Shown here: positions 21,595 through 32,490 of the stretch, piece by piece
Position numbering within the stretch: the first letter of the stretch is position 1
Layout of the letters: each line of letters opens with the position of its first letter
Assembly (NCBI GenBank): GCA_016648135.1
Contig: JADDOH010004207.1
Location: 211,014 to 275,013, forward strand
Reading direction: 5' to 3'
Origin: Agrypnia vestita
Lineage: Eukaryota > Arthropoda > Insecta > Trichoptera > Phryganeidae
Length of the DNA: 64,000 nt
Notes under the pieces: generated by a model
Told to the model about the DNA's origin: nothing
Database searches by the model: none
What the model saw: only the letters and a program-made list of their open reading frames with translations
Translations under genes and position numbers: made by a program

Positions 21595-21730
21595 CTAGCT
21601 GTAAACCCATGAAGATCACGGGACATGATAATAATTAATAACGAACCTTACGTGTTATGTGAGCCGCGCGCTGATTGACGAGTCATACAAGAGCGTCCGG
21701 GCCTTCATCAGATCCGACAATCCACTAAGT
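21595..21730 (-). mobile_element. Helitron family, 3' part, minus strand
   Basis: On the minus strand it ends CCCGTGATCTTCATGGG, a short spacer and CTAG. Its first 120 bp match the reverse complement of 25240-25447 (shared GTGAGCCGCGCGCTGATTGA and TAATAATTAATAACG). The other end diverges after about 21715. Confidence 0.6.
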
Positions 21731-22479
21731 GATCATCCTTGACCTTGCTTTGAACCACCAGCCCTTCTCTATTGTGTATGTCTAATGGCATATCCATAGT
21801 ATTGTAGAAAAAAGACGTATCTCGTCATCTTCCCTTGTCGCACGCATGTCATCTCAATTTTAATGTCTCAGACGTATGTAGAAAGATATATAATTTTGCT
21901 TCGTCAATCTTCATCTTAATGGACCTAGTGATTTTTCTTTATTGCCAAATTTTCTTTAATTTTTTTCCATTAATGATCGGCTATGGACATTAGTCCTTAA
22001 TATTGACTTCACATCTTCGAGTGTTTGAGATAAAAGAACCGAGGTACAGTTCTTCACGATTCGATTGCCTGTTTGGGAGATGTTCGGTCTATTTTTATGT
22101 TTCCTATCAGGAAAATAGATCGCCATATCATCTTACTACGTATTACCAGCCTCTGAATAGAAAAATCAAGTTTTTCTTCGACTTTTTTCTATTCAGAGAC
22201 AGCACTCTTTCATCGTTCTCTGTCATACAGTGTCAGTTACTTGGACCACTGATAGTTTCATATATCTTCAAGGAGTCTCTCTGTTTGCCTTCTTAATGTT
22301 TATCTGCGTCATCTTTCATTAGATTGATAATATGTTTTTGATGGAATGCTGCCAGCCGAGCCTATATAGTTACACTATTAATGTAGTAGTCTAGACAGAA
22401 CTAACATCTAGTTCTGTTAAAATAACGACGATAGTAGATTGAATGATACAATATGTCAGCATATTGTTAGTGCGTAAAA
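21731..22479. other. No gene; one near-perfect hairpin
   Basis: Positions 22151-22198 form a hairpin with at least 15 perfect pairs (CTCTGAATAGAAAAA and its inverse) and an 18-bp loop. The rest shows no coding or repeat signature. Confidence 0.45.
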
Positions 22480-22930
22480 GCACCGAGGCTTTACATTTTC
22501 CGCTGGAAACGTGTCGCGGCACAAAACACGAATGTAGTTCTCCCCGCGGCCGAGCGGCGTCGCCGTGAGTAGAGTAGTATTCGTATGAAAAATGACTCAA
22601 CAGCACAACACGCGTGATTGCGGTACGGGAAAACAGTCGAAATTGCCATCAAACATCACCGGAACGGGAAAATTATGTTGTGTGAAAAGAACTGTAACCG
22701 CTAGTGACGTTCCCCATCACGCTCGACACGACACGCTCACTTCATGACGTGTTTATTATATTTTCGTACAATAAGTTAAATATTCAAAATGCCCCTAGAG
22801 TATGACCGACAAGTTTGGTTACATTTGTACTTACTTGTTGCCGAATGTTTACTGCCAATAAAGTAACATAGTTGTTAAACAGCGGTACGGCGGTGGTGGT
22901 CTGATTTATCGAGCACGCCCTGTCAAACAC
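22480..22930. promoter_or_regulatory. GC-richer complex block
   Basis: CpG-rich sequence (CCCCGCGGCCGAGCGGCG) with scattered recognisable site types: ATGACTCA (AP-1), two TGACGT cores, and TTTATTATA. The mix of complexity and CpG in AT-rich DNA suggests a conserved regulatory element. No coding frame is supported. Confidence 0.35.
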
Positions 22931-24384
22931 CCATGTCTTTTTATTACGCGAAATACATATATTTTTAATTTATGGATTTCCCGTTCGCAGTGTTTGAAGG
23001 CGTTTTAGTCGTCTGAATATTATGTAACTTTAAAATGTATTTTCTTACAAGGATCCAATATATTAAAATTAACTACAATTACGAGTAATCAGAGATTATT
23101 TTTAAGACTCATGACTGTTGATTTTTTTAACAATTAATCATTATACTAATAAAAATACACTTTTAATATTATTTTGGAGAATCTTGCAGAGGCGAATGAT
23201 TACGTTGGTAAAGTCTGGATGATATAATAATTATCGTAGATTGCATTATTTTCGTCGTATCTGCTTTAAAAATTCATCCAATGATGGAAATATACTTTGT
23301 TTTTATTATCAGTAAGATTCTAAACATATAAATCTTATTACAATTGTAATGCATGATATAATTTATAATTATTGGCATAAAAATGTCTTTCTTATTAAGC
23401 TAATACCACGAATTTTATGTGTATTATTTCATTTAAAAGTTTTTAATTAAAAAGTAATGGACAACATACCGAAATACTATTGAGATTACTTATCAAAAAC
23501 AACACAAAACACAGTAAACACAAAAGAATTTAAATAAAAATGCAAAAAATTAATTATGAAAAGTATTAAATCGTTTAAATCTATAAAATATAAAATATGG
23601 AACTAAATAAACCTTCAAATAATAATAATAATATTTTACAGATTAAATCCTCAAGTTTAAACAAAAACGACTATCTTGACATATGAAATAAGTAATATAT
23701 TAAGTTTAATCGAGGTTCTGCCCTGTTTTACGAAACGTAGGTGCGCAACCCCTCGCGGATGATCAACCATTCCATCTCTTCCTTCATCTTCTACCCCCAG
23801 GATCATAATTAGGTGGCTAAGCATCGGTCCGAGTCTCCTTGCTCCGGCGCGATGCTGCAGAGAGATATGCCTGCGCTGACCTAGGCCGGACCCTTAATGC
23901 CCTTCCCTAAGCACTTGACATCCAGTTCAAACTATTTATTGCTCAAACATGGTGGATTCTTCACATGGAATAGACTTCGTATTTTTACCCACTTGAAATA
24001 ATTCTGCACAAGTAAATTGGACTCTTGCGACTTCGCGTTTTGATTCTTGTGATTGTGATTCAGAGGCAATTGTATTTCTCTTCAAATTGTAATATTATTT
24101 TCTCTAATGTTTAAAATCTGTATTTTAGGAATAATAGCTCCATATGTATTGCAGAACTCTTCTTATACATTTTTCGGTAGATATTTCACACTCTCGCGAT
24201 ATTCCCGTGTCGTGAGTTTTAAATATGTCGGTTGCTAAAATATGCGGTTGCGGTCGGTTAAAAATGCAGTCGGTTATAATAAAGGTGTACTTTTGTACTT
24301 TTTACGATGTGCAAACAAATTAATTAATACAACAAAAACAGTAAATACCTTAATTTTTTAACCTATAATAATAAATCGTGCTTC
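22931..24384. other. AT-rich stretch, no gene seen
   Basis: A GC-moderate patch at 23745-23905 (GATGCTGCAGAGAGATATGC) is of unknown identity. TTCCTTCATCTTC before it could be the inverse of a LINE tail. Otherwise there is no feature. Confidence 0.4.
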
Positions 24385-24935
24385 TTCCATCATCGTGCAC
24401 CTAGAGACAGTGAAGACTATCTGTGGGAGCCTCGCCGCACGGCTTACACTCATTTATCATCAGCGCAGCTAGGATCACCGATTTAGCATTAAAATAATGC
24501 CAAACTGAGTGGCGAAAGTGCAGGGCCGATATGCGGGGGTTCTTCTTCACTAATCATGACCTTCCACTACGTTCAGCTGACAGTACTTCACTATCCATCC
24601 CTATTCATAAAACTGAATTCATCAGCTCCTCATTATAATTCCTATCTGCTAGGCTGTGGAATCAACTATTCACAGATATCACACCATCAAAGGCCATAAC
24701 TACAAAAGCAGACTTAAGCATTTTTACCTTTCTCCAAACCTGGTTTAATTCTTCCTTGTCCACATCCATCTCCTACTTATCTCGTTATCGTGGAGCTAGA
24801 TTTTTCAGTATAAAATTATTTAGTAGAAATATGTTTTAATTATTCAACATTGTGTGGTTGGTTGGAAGAAATTCCCAACTGGCAGTAAGCCCTCTATTAT
24901 TATAATATGTATGCAAAAAGTGAATTAATAAAGTA
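24385..24935 (+). pseudogene. LINE ORF2 C-terminal region and 3' UTR, decayed
   Basis: The frame reads SIPIHKTEFISSS, a stop, then FLSARLWNQLFTDI. Arg-Leu-Trp-Asn-(Ser/Gln)-Leu-Pro is the standard C-terminal box of jockey-like insect LINE polyproteins. The downstream block (GGTTGGAAGAAATTCCCAAC, AAGCCCTCTATT, AATAAAGTAAA) looks like the LINE 3' UTR and tail. Stops and frame changes show it is dead. Confidence 0.6.
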
Positions 24936-25036
24936 AATAGGTAATAGAATTTAAAAAAATTAACCTAATGTGGTGAGTTGTACCAGATTAGGCCGTGACA
25001 GACAGCTTAAAAAATTTTTGAACCCAGATTTTACCT

Positions 25037-25145
25037 TGGTTAGACAACTGTTCCGAAGCGGCCTATGACAGGGGAAGATGAAAGCGCCTAGTTGAGTCTT
25101 TGAACTTCCTTCCCCCAAGATGAAGATGACGATGAGGATTAATAC
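25037..25145 (+). pseudogene. LINE reverse transcriptase C-terminus scrap
   Basis: The translation from 25037 is WLDNCSEAAYDRGR, a TGA where the family has Trp, then KRLVESLNFLPP. It matches the order AA-x-DR-x-x-W-x-x-L-V-E-S seen at 47.9 kb. A GATGACGATGAGG tail follows. 5'-truncated and inactive. Confidence 0.65.
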
Positions 25146-25239
25146 AAGATCGACGTTACCAGGGAGTAAGCTTTCTCATTACAACATTATATACCGTAAA
25201 AATATTTCAGTTATTCTACCATTGTGTGTTAATCGACTA

Positions 25240-25447
25240 TCCTAATTTCTAATGTCCGTCTATCTATCTGTAATTCACTTAATTAAAATTAGGCTAAAAA
25301 TGCAACAACAACACTGACGATGACCAGCCACTAATGAGGCCCGGGCGCCCAAGTGCGACACGTCAATCAGCTCGTGGCTCAGGTTACACGCAAGGGTCGT
25401 TATTAATTATTATTATGATCCTTGATTTTTCACGGGTTAATAGCTAG
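25240..25447 (+). mobile_element. Helitron-like element, complete 208-bp copy
   Basis: It starts TCCTAAT after an A and ends CTAG before a T, as Helitrons do (A-TC...CTAG-T, no target duplication). The 3' end carries an imperfect hairpin, CCTTGATTTTTCACGGG, before TTAATAGCTAG. It shares its interior (AATCAGC.CG.GGCTC, GAGGCCC) with 21595-21730 and 28232-28391. It has no coding capacity. Confidence 0.7.
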
Positions 25448-26539
25448 TATGTATACAAAAAGTTAATAAATAAATAATAATAAACAATATCAATGCATTT
25501 TTGGTCATTCCTTCTAACACTACTATTTATGTGCAAAGTAACACAATGATACGAATATTTTAACAGTATTAGGTTTGATGCTGGGACGAAGATATAGGAT
25601 ATCAAAATATTCTTTGGATAGGATACTGGTACGACGAGATCGATAGCAAAACAACAAAAAATTCGGTTGTGCATTTTTTGTGTAGTTGAAATAAACTTCG
25701 TTCGTTCCTGCGACCTCGGTTAGTTGCCCCGCATAGCCTGTCTCATCTTTTCGGCAGTAAATACAGCTTGTTATGTGCGCTTTAGACAAATCAGATAGCT
25801 TCCTTGTTATATTTTGCCATACAAAATTAATATACATTTTTTTCTTATATATTACAATATCTTGGTCATTATTTTGATATTCGCCGTTAAGCAAAATTTA
25901 TTTTTTCAATCTGCAAAGATAAATAATTACAAATTAATCTTACGGTACATTCTCATCTTGGCGATATATCACTCTCCAAAAAGAGTTTCTACCCGTGCTT
26001 TGGAAGGAAACTCTTATATTTTCATGAGATAAAATATGCAACCCTATTAAGTCGAGCATAATAACATGAATAATTAAAATCCATCTGTATTTATAAACAT
26101 TGCAAGCCAGTACGAATTATAAGTTAAAAATAATAAAATGTAATCTTACTTGATAATAAGGTTAATTTTTTTAAATTTATAAAATGAATTTAATGTTTCC
26201 AAATTGATTTGAGAATCTAATTCATTATACCAATGTAATTCCTATACCTATACACATGTAAAGTGTAGTTGGGCCATTGTCGTTTTTAAGAACTGTATGT
26301 TTTTATTATTTGTCTAATGCGATATGGAGAATGGATTTTGTGGATAAAATAATCTTTGCATAGTGGTAAAGAGTTGTTTTTTTGTAAACTAGAAATATTA
26401 GAGTCTTAAAAAAGTTGTGCAGTGGGATGATTAAATAGTTTTTTCAATATTAATAATTATTTTCTGTATTGTGTGTATAAATAATAAATTAAATTCATTT
26501 GCTGCACCCCACCCGATTATTCAATATGAAATTATTTAA
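25448..26539. other. No gene supported
   Basis: A 123-codon minus-strand open frame (25523-25894) begins at TTG and has no recognised domain, although the central part (SKAHITSCIYCRKDETGYAG) has balanced codons. The remainder is AT-rich. Confidence 0.35.
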
Positions 26540-27348
26540 ATAAAAGACCATCAGAGGCAGCGTGACGATATCCGTCCGCGGACACGTGGTGCAGCCACCT
26601 GCGCGGGAAACTAAAAGTGGCGAGCGAAGAAACGTATCTCGGCAAGTCGGCGCTCCGCTCACCATGATGGAGCCTCATAAACACATTGTTGTTTACAAAG
26701 TTGTTTAATAAGCGCCCCCGCGCCGCCCTCCCCGACCTAACCCCCGCCCCAGACCGCTGTAAATACACCGCGACTCGATGATGTCTATTTATGCCCCAGT
26801 ACAGACGCCTATCTACATACATAACTCTCTCTCTACTATAAAACAGAATATCGATTACTTTCCCTGCTCGCCGCTAGGGTATAATGTAATCCTCCGCCCA
26901 CTTTTTGTCGTCCGTCCCTGTCGCGCGTCGCATTTTCCGCATCGATCCATCCCTCTCCCGCGGCCTGCCGTCCCTCTCGCCTGCGTAGCGGCGTCCCTCT
27001 CCCGGACGCCCCCGCTCAGATTGTAATGGCGGTATGCAAATGACATGGCGCCGTACCAAAGGCGTACTACTACGTTCGTAGGAAAACAACAACTGGCGGA
27101 ATACGAAAGTGATGTCTGAAGGTGCCTTATTGTTTTTGGAGTCGCGAGACTTCCTCAACGCGAGGCGAGCTCAGGTGCCGATGGCGACGAGAAAGCCGCG
27201 CCTGACCGGATTCCGCTCGAGTCCCGTGCAACAAAATGGAGATTACGCATTGCAGAAATAGTACATTTTAAAACATTACGTCGACAAAGTCAGTAGTGAA
27301 ATTGTTCCAAGCGCATCAGACAGTAAACAAACATTTATAATAATGCAC
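26540..27348 (+). promoter_or_regulatory. CpG island, candidate promoter and 5' exon
   Basis: A 700-bp CpG-dense block with forkhead-type TTGTTTAC, a perfect POU octamer ATGCAAAT (27034-27041) and GGCGCC motifs. It grades into moderate-GC sequence with CATCAGACAGTAAAC (27315-27329), an initiator-like context. It ends AATAATGCAC directly before GTAAGTACG at 27349, a near-consensus splice donor. This reads well as promoter plus first exon of a plus-strand gene whose next exon lies elsewhere. No coding product can be stated. Confidence 0.45.
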
Positions 27349-28231
27349 GTAAGTACGAGAAAGTCATGTACAAACGAGAAAATAATATTTTCCGTGTACA
27401 CATTTTTCGACACTGGTTAGAATATAAATGTTTTGTCGCAGGCGGTCGCGAGTGTATGTTTTTCTGTGCGGCACTCTATATAACGACAGCTTTTTTCTTT
27501 TTCACGTGGTCCACCGATAGGTTTGCGCCGCGCGGGGGACGGCTTCCCTCTTCCCTGGCGCGGACCGCAGTTTCACCATTTAATTGATAAAGAATTTTGA
27601 TTCTTTTCGTCCCTTTTTTTAGTTTTCATTTACGCGCTCCCCCATTTGTTTGCTTAATTTCATAATGGAAAAGTTCCACCGCGCTCGCAAAAAGTTCGCT
27701 GGCCGAGCGAACTGTGCGGAAACGGATTTGACGACACGCGCAGAGTGCAATGATTTCTAACAACTGTAACAACTGAAATCAATGATTTATTTTCGTATCT
27801 TTCTTCTACTGATTAGCCCGTTCACCGAACGTTGGTGATTACCTTATTACTATACTTTATTAAGTGCAGTTTGGAAAAGCCTTACAGTATAGACTGGCAA
27901 AAATATTGCCCGTTGTGATATTCTACTTTTTCGGCATTTTAATCATTCTTTGCATTACATTTTGCAACGAAAAATTTTATGCTTTAATATTCTTAGATTT
28001 TCATTATTGTGAGTATATACTTATTGTAAAAATATACACTTCTTGAACTTTTGGTAAGTGTAGTGATCCTTTTGTTGGGGGTTGAAAACTTTGATCCTTT
28101 TTTTCATACCACAGGCGTTTAGCTGTGTTTAAAAATAGTAGGTAATAAATAACTAACATTATCGTGATGTGCATTCCATGTATGCATCTTTATTGAAAAA
28201 AAAAAATTCTTTCAAACCATGGTATCCACTA
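27349..28231. other. No gene; GC-moderate block at 27.65-27.8 kb
   Basis: Positions 27535-27790 hold CpGs, a repeated myb-type core (AACAACTGTAACAACTG) and CAATGATTTATTT. This resembles an enhancer. The rest is AT-rich. Confidence 0.35.
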
Positions 28232-28391
28232 TCCTAATTGCTAATGTCTGCCTCTCTGTAACTCGCTGGAATTAGGCTGGAATTACAACAACAACTCTGA
28301 TGATTTCAAACTGCTAATGGGGTCCCAAGTGTGACACATCAATCAGCACGCGGCTCGTGTATTAATTATTATTTTGTACCGTGATTTCGTC
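28232..28391 (+). mobile_element. Helitron family, 3'-truncated copy
   Basis: It begins TCCTAATTGCTAATGTC after an A, as at 25240. It shares GGCTGGAATTACAACAACAA, CACATCAATCAGCACGCGGC and GTGTATTAATTATTATT with that copy. The terminal hairpin and CTAG are absent. Confidence 0.6.
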
Positions 28392-28902
28392 TCAAATCGT
28401 TTCTTCGGTAAGTATCTGTGCCTTCATTCCATAAAATATTATTGATAACATCTTACCATTCGCATTCGTATTCTGAGCTTTGGATAATATTTTATAAAAT
28501 ATTTCAATATCTGTCGGATGTCAGTGATCATTTTAATTCAATCATCTTATATTACATATTGCTATTGTTTCGCACTGCCTTTTTTGCTTTATTATTTAAC
28601 TTTATGCGTCACTCTTTTATTCGAATATTATTCTGTCTTTGTCTGAGCTCACAACTATATCAGTCGTGGGCATCAGCTTTTCATTTGTAAAATAGACATG
28701 AAGCTCTAAGAGCAACTCTTTCACGTTCTGACTTCATTTTCAGCATCCCATTATTTGTAAATTACATCAAGTTTGTCGCAGTATAAAGGAATATTTATAT
28801 CAATTTTTTCCGAGATCAAAACATCCAATATTTTATATGTTTGATACTATGGATTATGCGGACACACATTTGAGATATGGTTATATTGACGTATACCTAA
28901 GA
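28392..28902. other. No gene seen
   Basis: T-rich sequence with a hydrophobic 90-codon open frame (28418-28690), judged to be chance. Confidence 0.4.
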
Positions 28903-29066
28903 TCGCCTGGGTTGACTATATTACTAATAGGTTAAACAGGTTATCTTGTAACCCCAGAAAGTGGCTCAATGTCCTAAAAACAAGAGACTTTCTATATTTT
29001 GCACAGGATGGATGTGGAACTTGGTGGCCAATACGCTAAGATTTACACGAGGAAGACGACACATGA
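28903..29066 (+). pseudogene. LINE reverse transcriptase C-terminus, frameshifted
   Basis: One frame gives WVDYITNRLN and, further on, AQDG. A shifted frame gives WMWNLVANTLRFTRGRRHMK. The order W-V-D, then W-x-x-L-V-A-N-x-x-R-x-x-R-G-R-R-H is the C-terminal signature of a lepidopteran LINE group. Frameshifts and truncation show it is dead. Confidence 0.6.
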
Positions 29067-30872
29067 AGATAATGTTATATCTTGTTGAAGTAGAGCTGAC
29101 TGCGAGTTCAAGAACCTTTGCATAGAACTTTGGTTCTGTACGTAAGTGAATCTGTCACTGATGTCATCAGTATCATATTTTTAAAATGTATTAAATGTTA
29201 ATGTAATTCATTATAAACTAACAATGGATTTGTGGCAACGTCATCTGCTCATTTTGTAGATAACGTAATGATATGATGCACGCGTTATAATACATATGTG
29301 CTGTATATACATAAATCATTAACTACACTAGCTAATTATGCCAAAGGTATTCTGTGTTAGTGTACTGAAGCGAAGTGAGCTTGTGTGGCTGTAGGCATAC
29401 CGTGAGGATATGTTATTCCTGCACGTAATATAGGTTTGCGATGAAGACAGGGACTCATATTCAAAAACGAGTTAAAATTTTTTTAATTCTTGACTGTGAA
29501 ACAAAAATTAAGACCACCCAAATTAAAAAATTTGTTTTTTGAAACTGGTCATTAGGATGTTGAAAATAATGTATGCATGTCAAAATGTTATAATTACAAG
29601 AACGTATATAACTAATCATCAGTAGCGTGCACAAGGCACAGAATTAGGGTATGCTGCTAATAACTACGCTGAAAAGGTACAACACAATCTTAAAATAAAG
29701 TATATAAGAACGTTGACAATTAAATCCGCTTCAATGTGCGCATGTGCGCCGTTTTGCAACACGTCTGTTCATTCAATGACGTTTATTCAGGATAGAGCGC
29801 GGCTCGATAGATATGACTATTGCGTTCAGTTAGTCTGCGTTTGGGACAGATTTTGTGAAATATTACGTGAAACACATGCGCAGCTTTATTTATCATTTAT
29901 AAAAAAGCTGATTCTAGTTAACACAAAAACATGGGAATATTGAAACGTTTGCGGAGGATTTAGATAATTAATAAACAGTATACCAAATACATATCAAATT
30001 TAGATTTATTTTATAGAAATAATGTTTATGCCCAGTTTTTTTGACATTATAGATTACATGCCCCCGATAACCATAGAGACATCTCAGCAGCTACATTAAG
30101 TACGTTGATAATATTTTGAGTTTTTTTTTAACTTGCTGTCCAACAAAGATACTATAATCCAAATAATAAAGTGGAAGAGATAAGGTTAGATATGACGGGA
30201 GTAGTTAGGAGCGAATTTCAGCAAGCAAGTTTAAATGCAAAAAACAGTATTGCGCCAAGCTGATACATAAGTTACTTTTATTTTTTACCAGCCCAATCAG
30301 AAACTGGCACTTTGTAGCTTACTTCAGTAGTAAAAGCCTAATATATGTTTATTTTAAGGAAACAAACAGTGATATGATATCAGAAACATCTGTAATAAAT
30401 AATTGATCCAGCAAAGGTTTTCCGAAATAATAAAAAATGCTGGTTCGAAAACAATATTTGATCTGAACATGTGAATCACTAAGGTAATACCTGAAAAAAA
30501 AAACATTCATGACCAATTAATGTCATTTTTTTTTTCACAAATTTAAAGATTCTGATCAAAATCGATACAATATCTACTCCATCGATATATGCGATTACAG
30601 CCGACTAAGTGAGTAATAGGAAAAAAGGAGACTTCGTACATATACGAAAAAATACAAACTAATAAACTAAAAATGAATGTTCTCGGCTTAATCACATTAC
30701 CTAAGGTGAGGTTTTAAGAGGCAGAACAGAGAAAACTTCAGGCACATACACTGTTAGAAATATGATATTTTACTACTCATCATACAGGCCACGATAGAAT
30801 AGACTTAGAGCTAGCCACCGCCAGACTCACATTATAGCACCAAACCTGAAATATTTTGTGTAGATGTGTCTA
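29067..30872. other. Long AT-rich stretch, no gene seen
   Basis: No coding family was recognised in 1.8 kb. GTGCGCATGTGCGC near 29737-29750 is an alternating purine-pyrimidine tract in a GC-moderate patch. Confidence 0.4.
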
Positions 30873-31244
30873 CACTATAGTAGGTAAGAAGGTTTGGATA
30901 TTATGACATTTGAGTTCCTGGGATTTTGGCAGATAACAAGTAATAAAGTTAATATTGTTAAATTGTGTTAGTTCTTAGGTAATATTGTTAAATTGTGGCC
31001 AAAATAAAATATATAAAATTCATATTTGTTACTTTAACATAAATGAAATGATTGTTTATAGAGCTTCAAAGCATCTGGCGGAAGAGATCACCCGCGAAAA
31101 GCGTCTGGCAATGATTGATATGAGTGTATAGTTCTGTTCCATTCAACATATTAAAAAGTCATTTTTTGTTCTTATTATTTTCATCTGCCTAAATCCCGTG
31201 AACTCAAATGTCATAATATCCAAACCTTCTTATGTACTATAGTG
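30873..31244. mobile_element. TA-flanked MITE with 62-bp inverted ends
   Basis: This 372-bp element lies between TA (30871-30872) and TA (31245-31246). Ends CACTATAGTA...AGAAGGTTTGG are inverted at the far side with about four mismatches in 62 bp. The TA duplication points to the Tc1/mariner superfamily. The interior has an internal duplication of TAATATTGTTAAATTGTG and a GC-richer coding-like segment at 31048-31131. Confidence 0.8.
31048..31131 (+). other. Coding-like segment inside MITE
   Basis: The 27-codon frame MIVYRASKHLAEEITR...MIDMSV ends in TAG. Its codons (CTG GCG GAA GAG ATC ACC CGC) contrast sharply with the AT-rich element around it. It is preceded by TTGTTTATAG, which could act as a splice acceptor. 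It might be a captured host exon fragment or a transposase remnant. I cannot name the parent protein. Confidence 0.35.
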
Positions 31245-31539
31245 TATATTTACAGAAAATATTTCAGTTTTAATAGAAAATAAAAGGTAGGTAGTTGCTT
31301 AGATCCATAACTTCAGAACGTGGTTCAATATCTGAGTTGCACGGGATAAATCAGCAAAATGAAACTTGTTCATTATTATGATACATATGATACTAAATAT
31401 ATTAAAACTGCGAACAGGGGAAAGGATGAAATTAAATGAAAATATATTGAGAAGATTTAGAGAAATAAAAAGTATTTCACGATTCCATGTTGAAAGAAAG
31501 CGGTTTACATACGTTTTTACTTTCACATGCTGATTTTTA

Positions 31540-31800
31540 AAAATTTGGTTCTGACGCAAGTCAGGCGGTCCGGTTCGGTTCTGCCGTAGGCCCTGGCGCG
31601 GTACAGCGCAGTCATAATTCGTGTCAGACAAACGACGAATGGCGCGGGACCGACTGAGCCTTAAATCGTCTAGTGTCATATCAATGGGACTTCCATAAAA
31701 CAATGAGAGGAAGTGCCAAAAAAAACAACAATCGCTCGCTTATGGACGCGGGCCCCGAGTACGGCGAGTTTCAACACAAACTGTCCCCGTGTGTTTTTAG
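31540..31800 (-). promoter_or_regulatory. GC-moderate block with candidate minus-strand exon
   Basis: On the minus strand an ATG at 31679 opens MTLDDLRLSRSRAIRRLSDT and continues through NYDCAVPRQGLRQNRTGPP with balanced codons. The frame stays open into AT-rich sequence to 31299. The first 50 codons look coding; the rest look like read-through. No domain is recognised. On the plus strand the block carries CATAAAACAATGAG and GGGACTTCC. Confidence 0.3.
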
Positions 31801-32347
31801 GCAGCACTTCTTTCTTTTTATTTATTGAATTTTTTAAGCCAACCCATTATATAGAAATACATGTTGTACTTTTTCTAAGGGATAGGTACCTAAAACCTGA
31901 CAAAGACCGCAGACCACCAAAATGTATAGACATCAACTAACGTAAATTACTGTCTGGTTCCACGGCTGTCTTTAATACGTTTGACTTGTTTTAAAAAAAT
32001 TACTACGAGTTTGTCAATTTTAAAACAATTATAAAAAGGTCAAACTTAATAATCCTAAAAAGTGTAATGTCTATGTAAATTCGTCGCGCTTAATTACAAA
32101 GAGACGTTTTTCCCTGAAATGTCTCGTTTTGGAAGGAAATTAAAAAATATATCATGTATCGTAAAAAAGTTGTGTTTACTAGGAGATTTAATTATTTAAG
32201 TATGCAAGAATAAATCGCTTTAAGGAGTTTAGTTCATCTCTGTACAATTTGTTTCTGTGATAAAGATTTATATTCCCGGCACGCACAACCGATTTTTGGT
32301 AAACATTTTTATCGTTAAATATGATTAAATTACACTACCGAATTACC
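31801..32347. other. AT-rich stretch, nothing recognised
   Basis: No coding or repeat features were seen. Confidence 0.4.
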
Positions 32348-32383
32348 AGTCAATCAATATATTTTTAAATATATTGATTGACT
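32348..32383. repeat. Perfect 17-bp-arm palindrome
   Basis: AGTCAATCAATATATTT and its exact inverse are separated by TT. It lies just upstream of the hammerhead-type motif and may be part of the same retroelement end. Confidence 0.7.
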
Positions 32384-32403
32384 GATTGATTTTTAAATAT
32401 ATT

Positions 32404-32490
32404 TTTTTTGTTTTCCTGATGAAGAAGCCATTGGCTTTGAAACATGTTGATTTTTTTCAATAAATAAGTGGTTTAAACAAAGTTAATTTA
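32404..32490 (+). ncRNA. Hammerhead-type ribozyme motif, Penelope-like
   Basis: The ordered core is CTGATGA (32416-32422), a stem II AAGCC-ATT-GGCTT (32425-32437), then GAAA (32439-32442), a minimal ACATGT stem III and TT. In hammerhead numbering this supplies C3 to A9, G12 to A14 and a U17 cleavage position with sequence GUU. Type I hammerheads with very short stem III are established for Penelope-like elements. Stem I looks weak here (only about 2 pairs visible), so activity is uncertain. The sequence continues TTTTTTTCAATAAATAAGT, matching the decayed copy at 2192. Confidence 0.55.

Noticed and set aside
25523..25894. 123-codon minus-strand frame as a host gene
   Set aside because: Opens at TTG, has no recognised domain, and is rich in codons expected from AT-rich DNA; kept only as an unproven frame.
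27366..27587. 73-codon frame directly after the candidate donor
   Set aside because: It lies in the presumed intron, opens shortly after the splice donor and has no domain.
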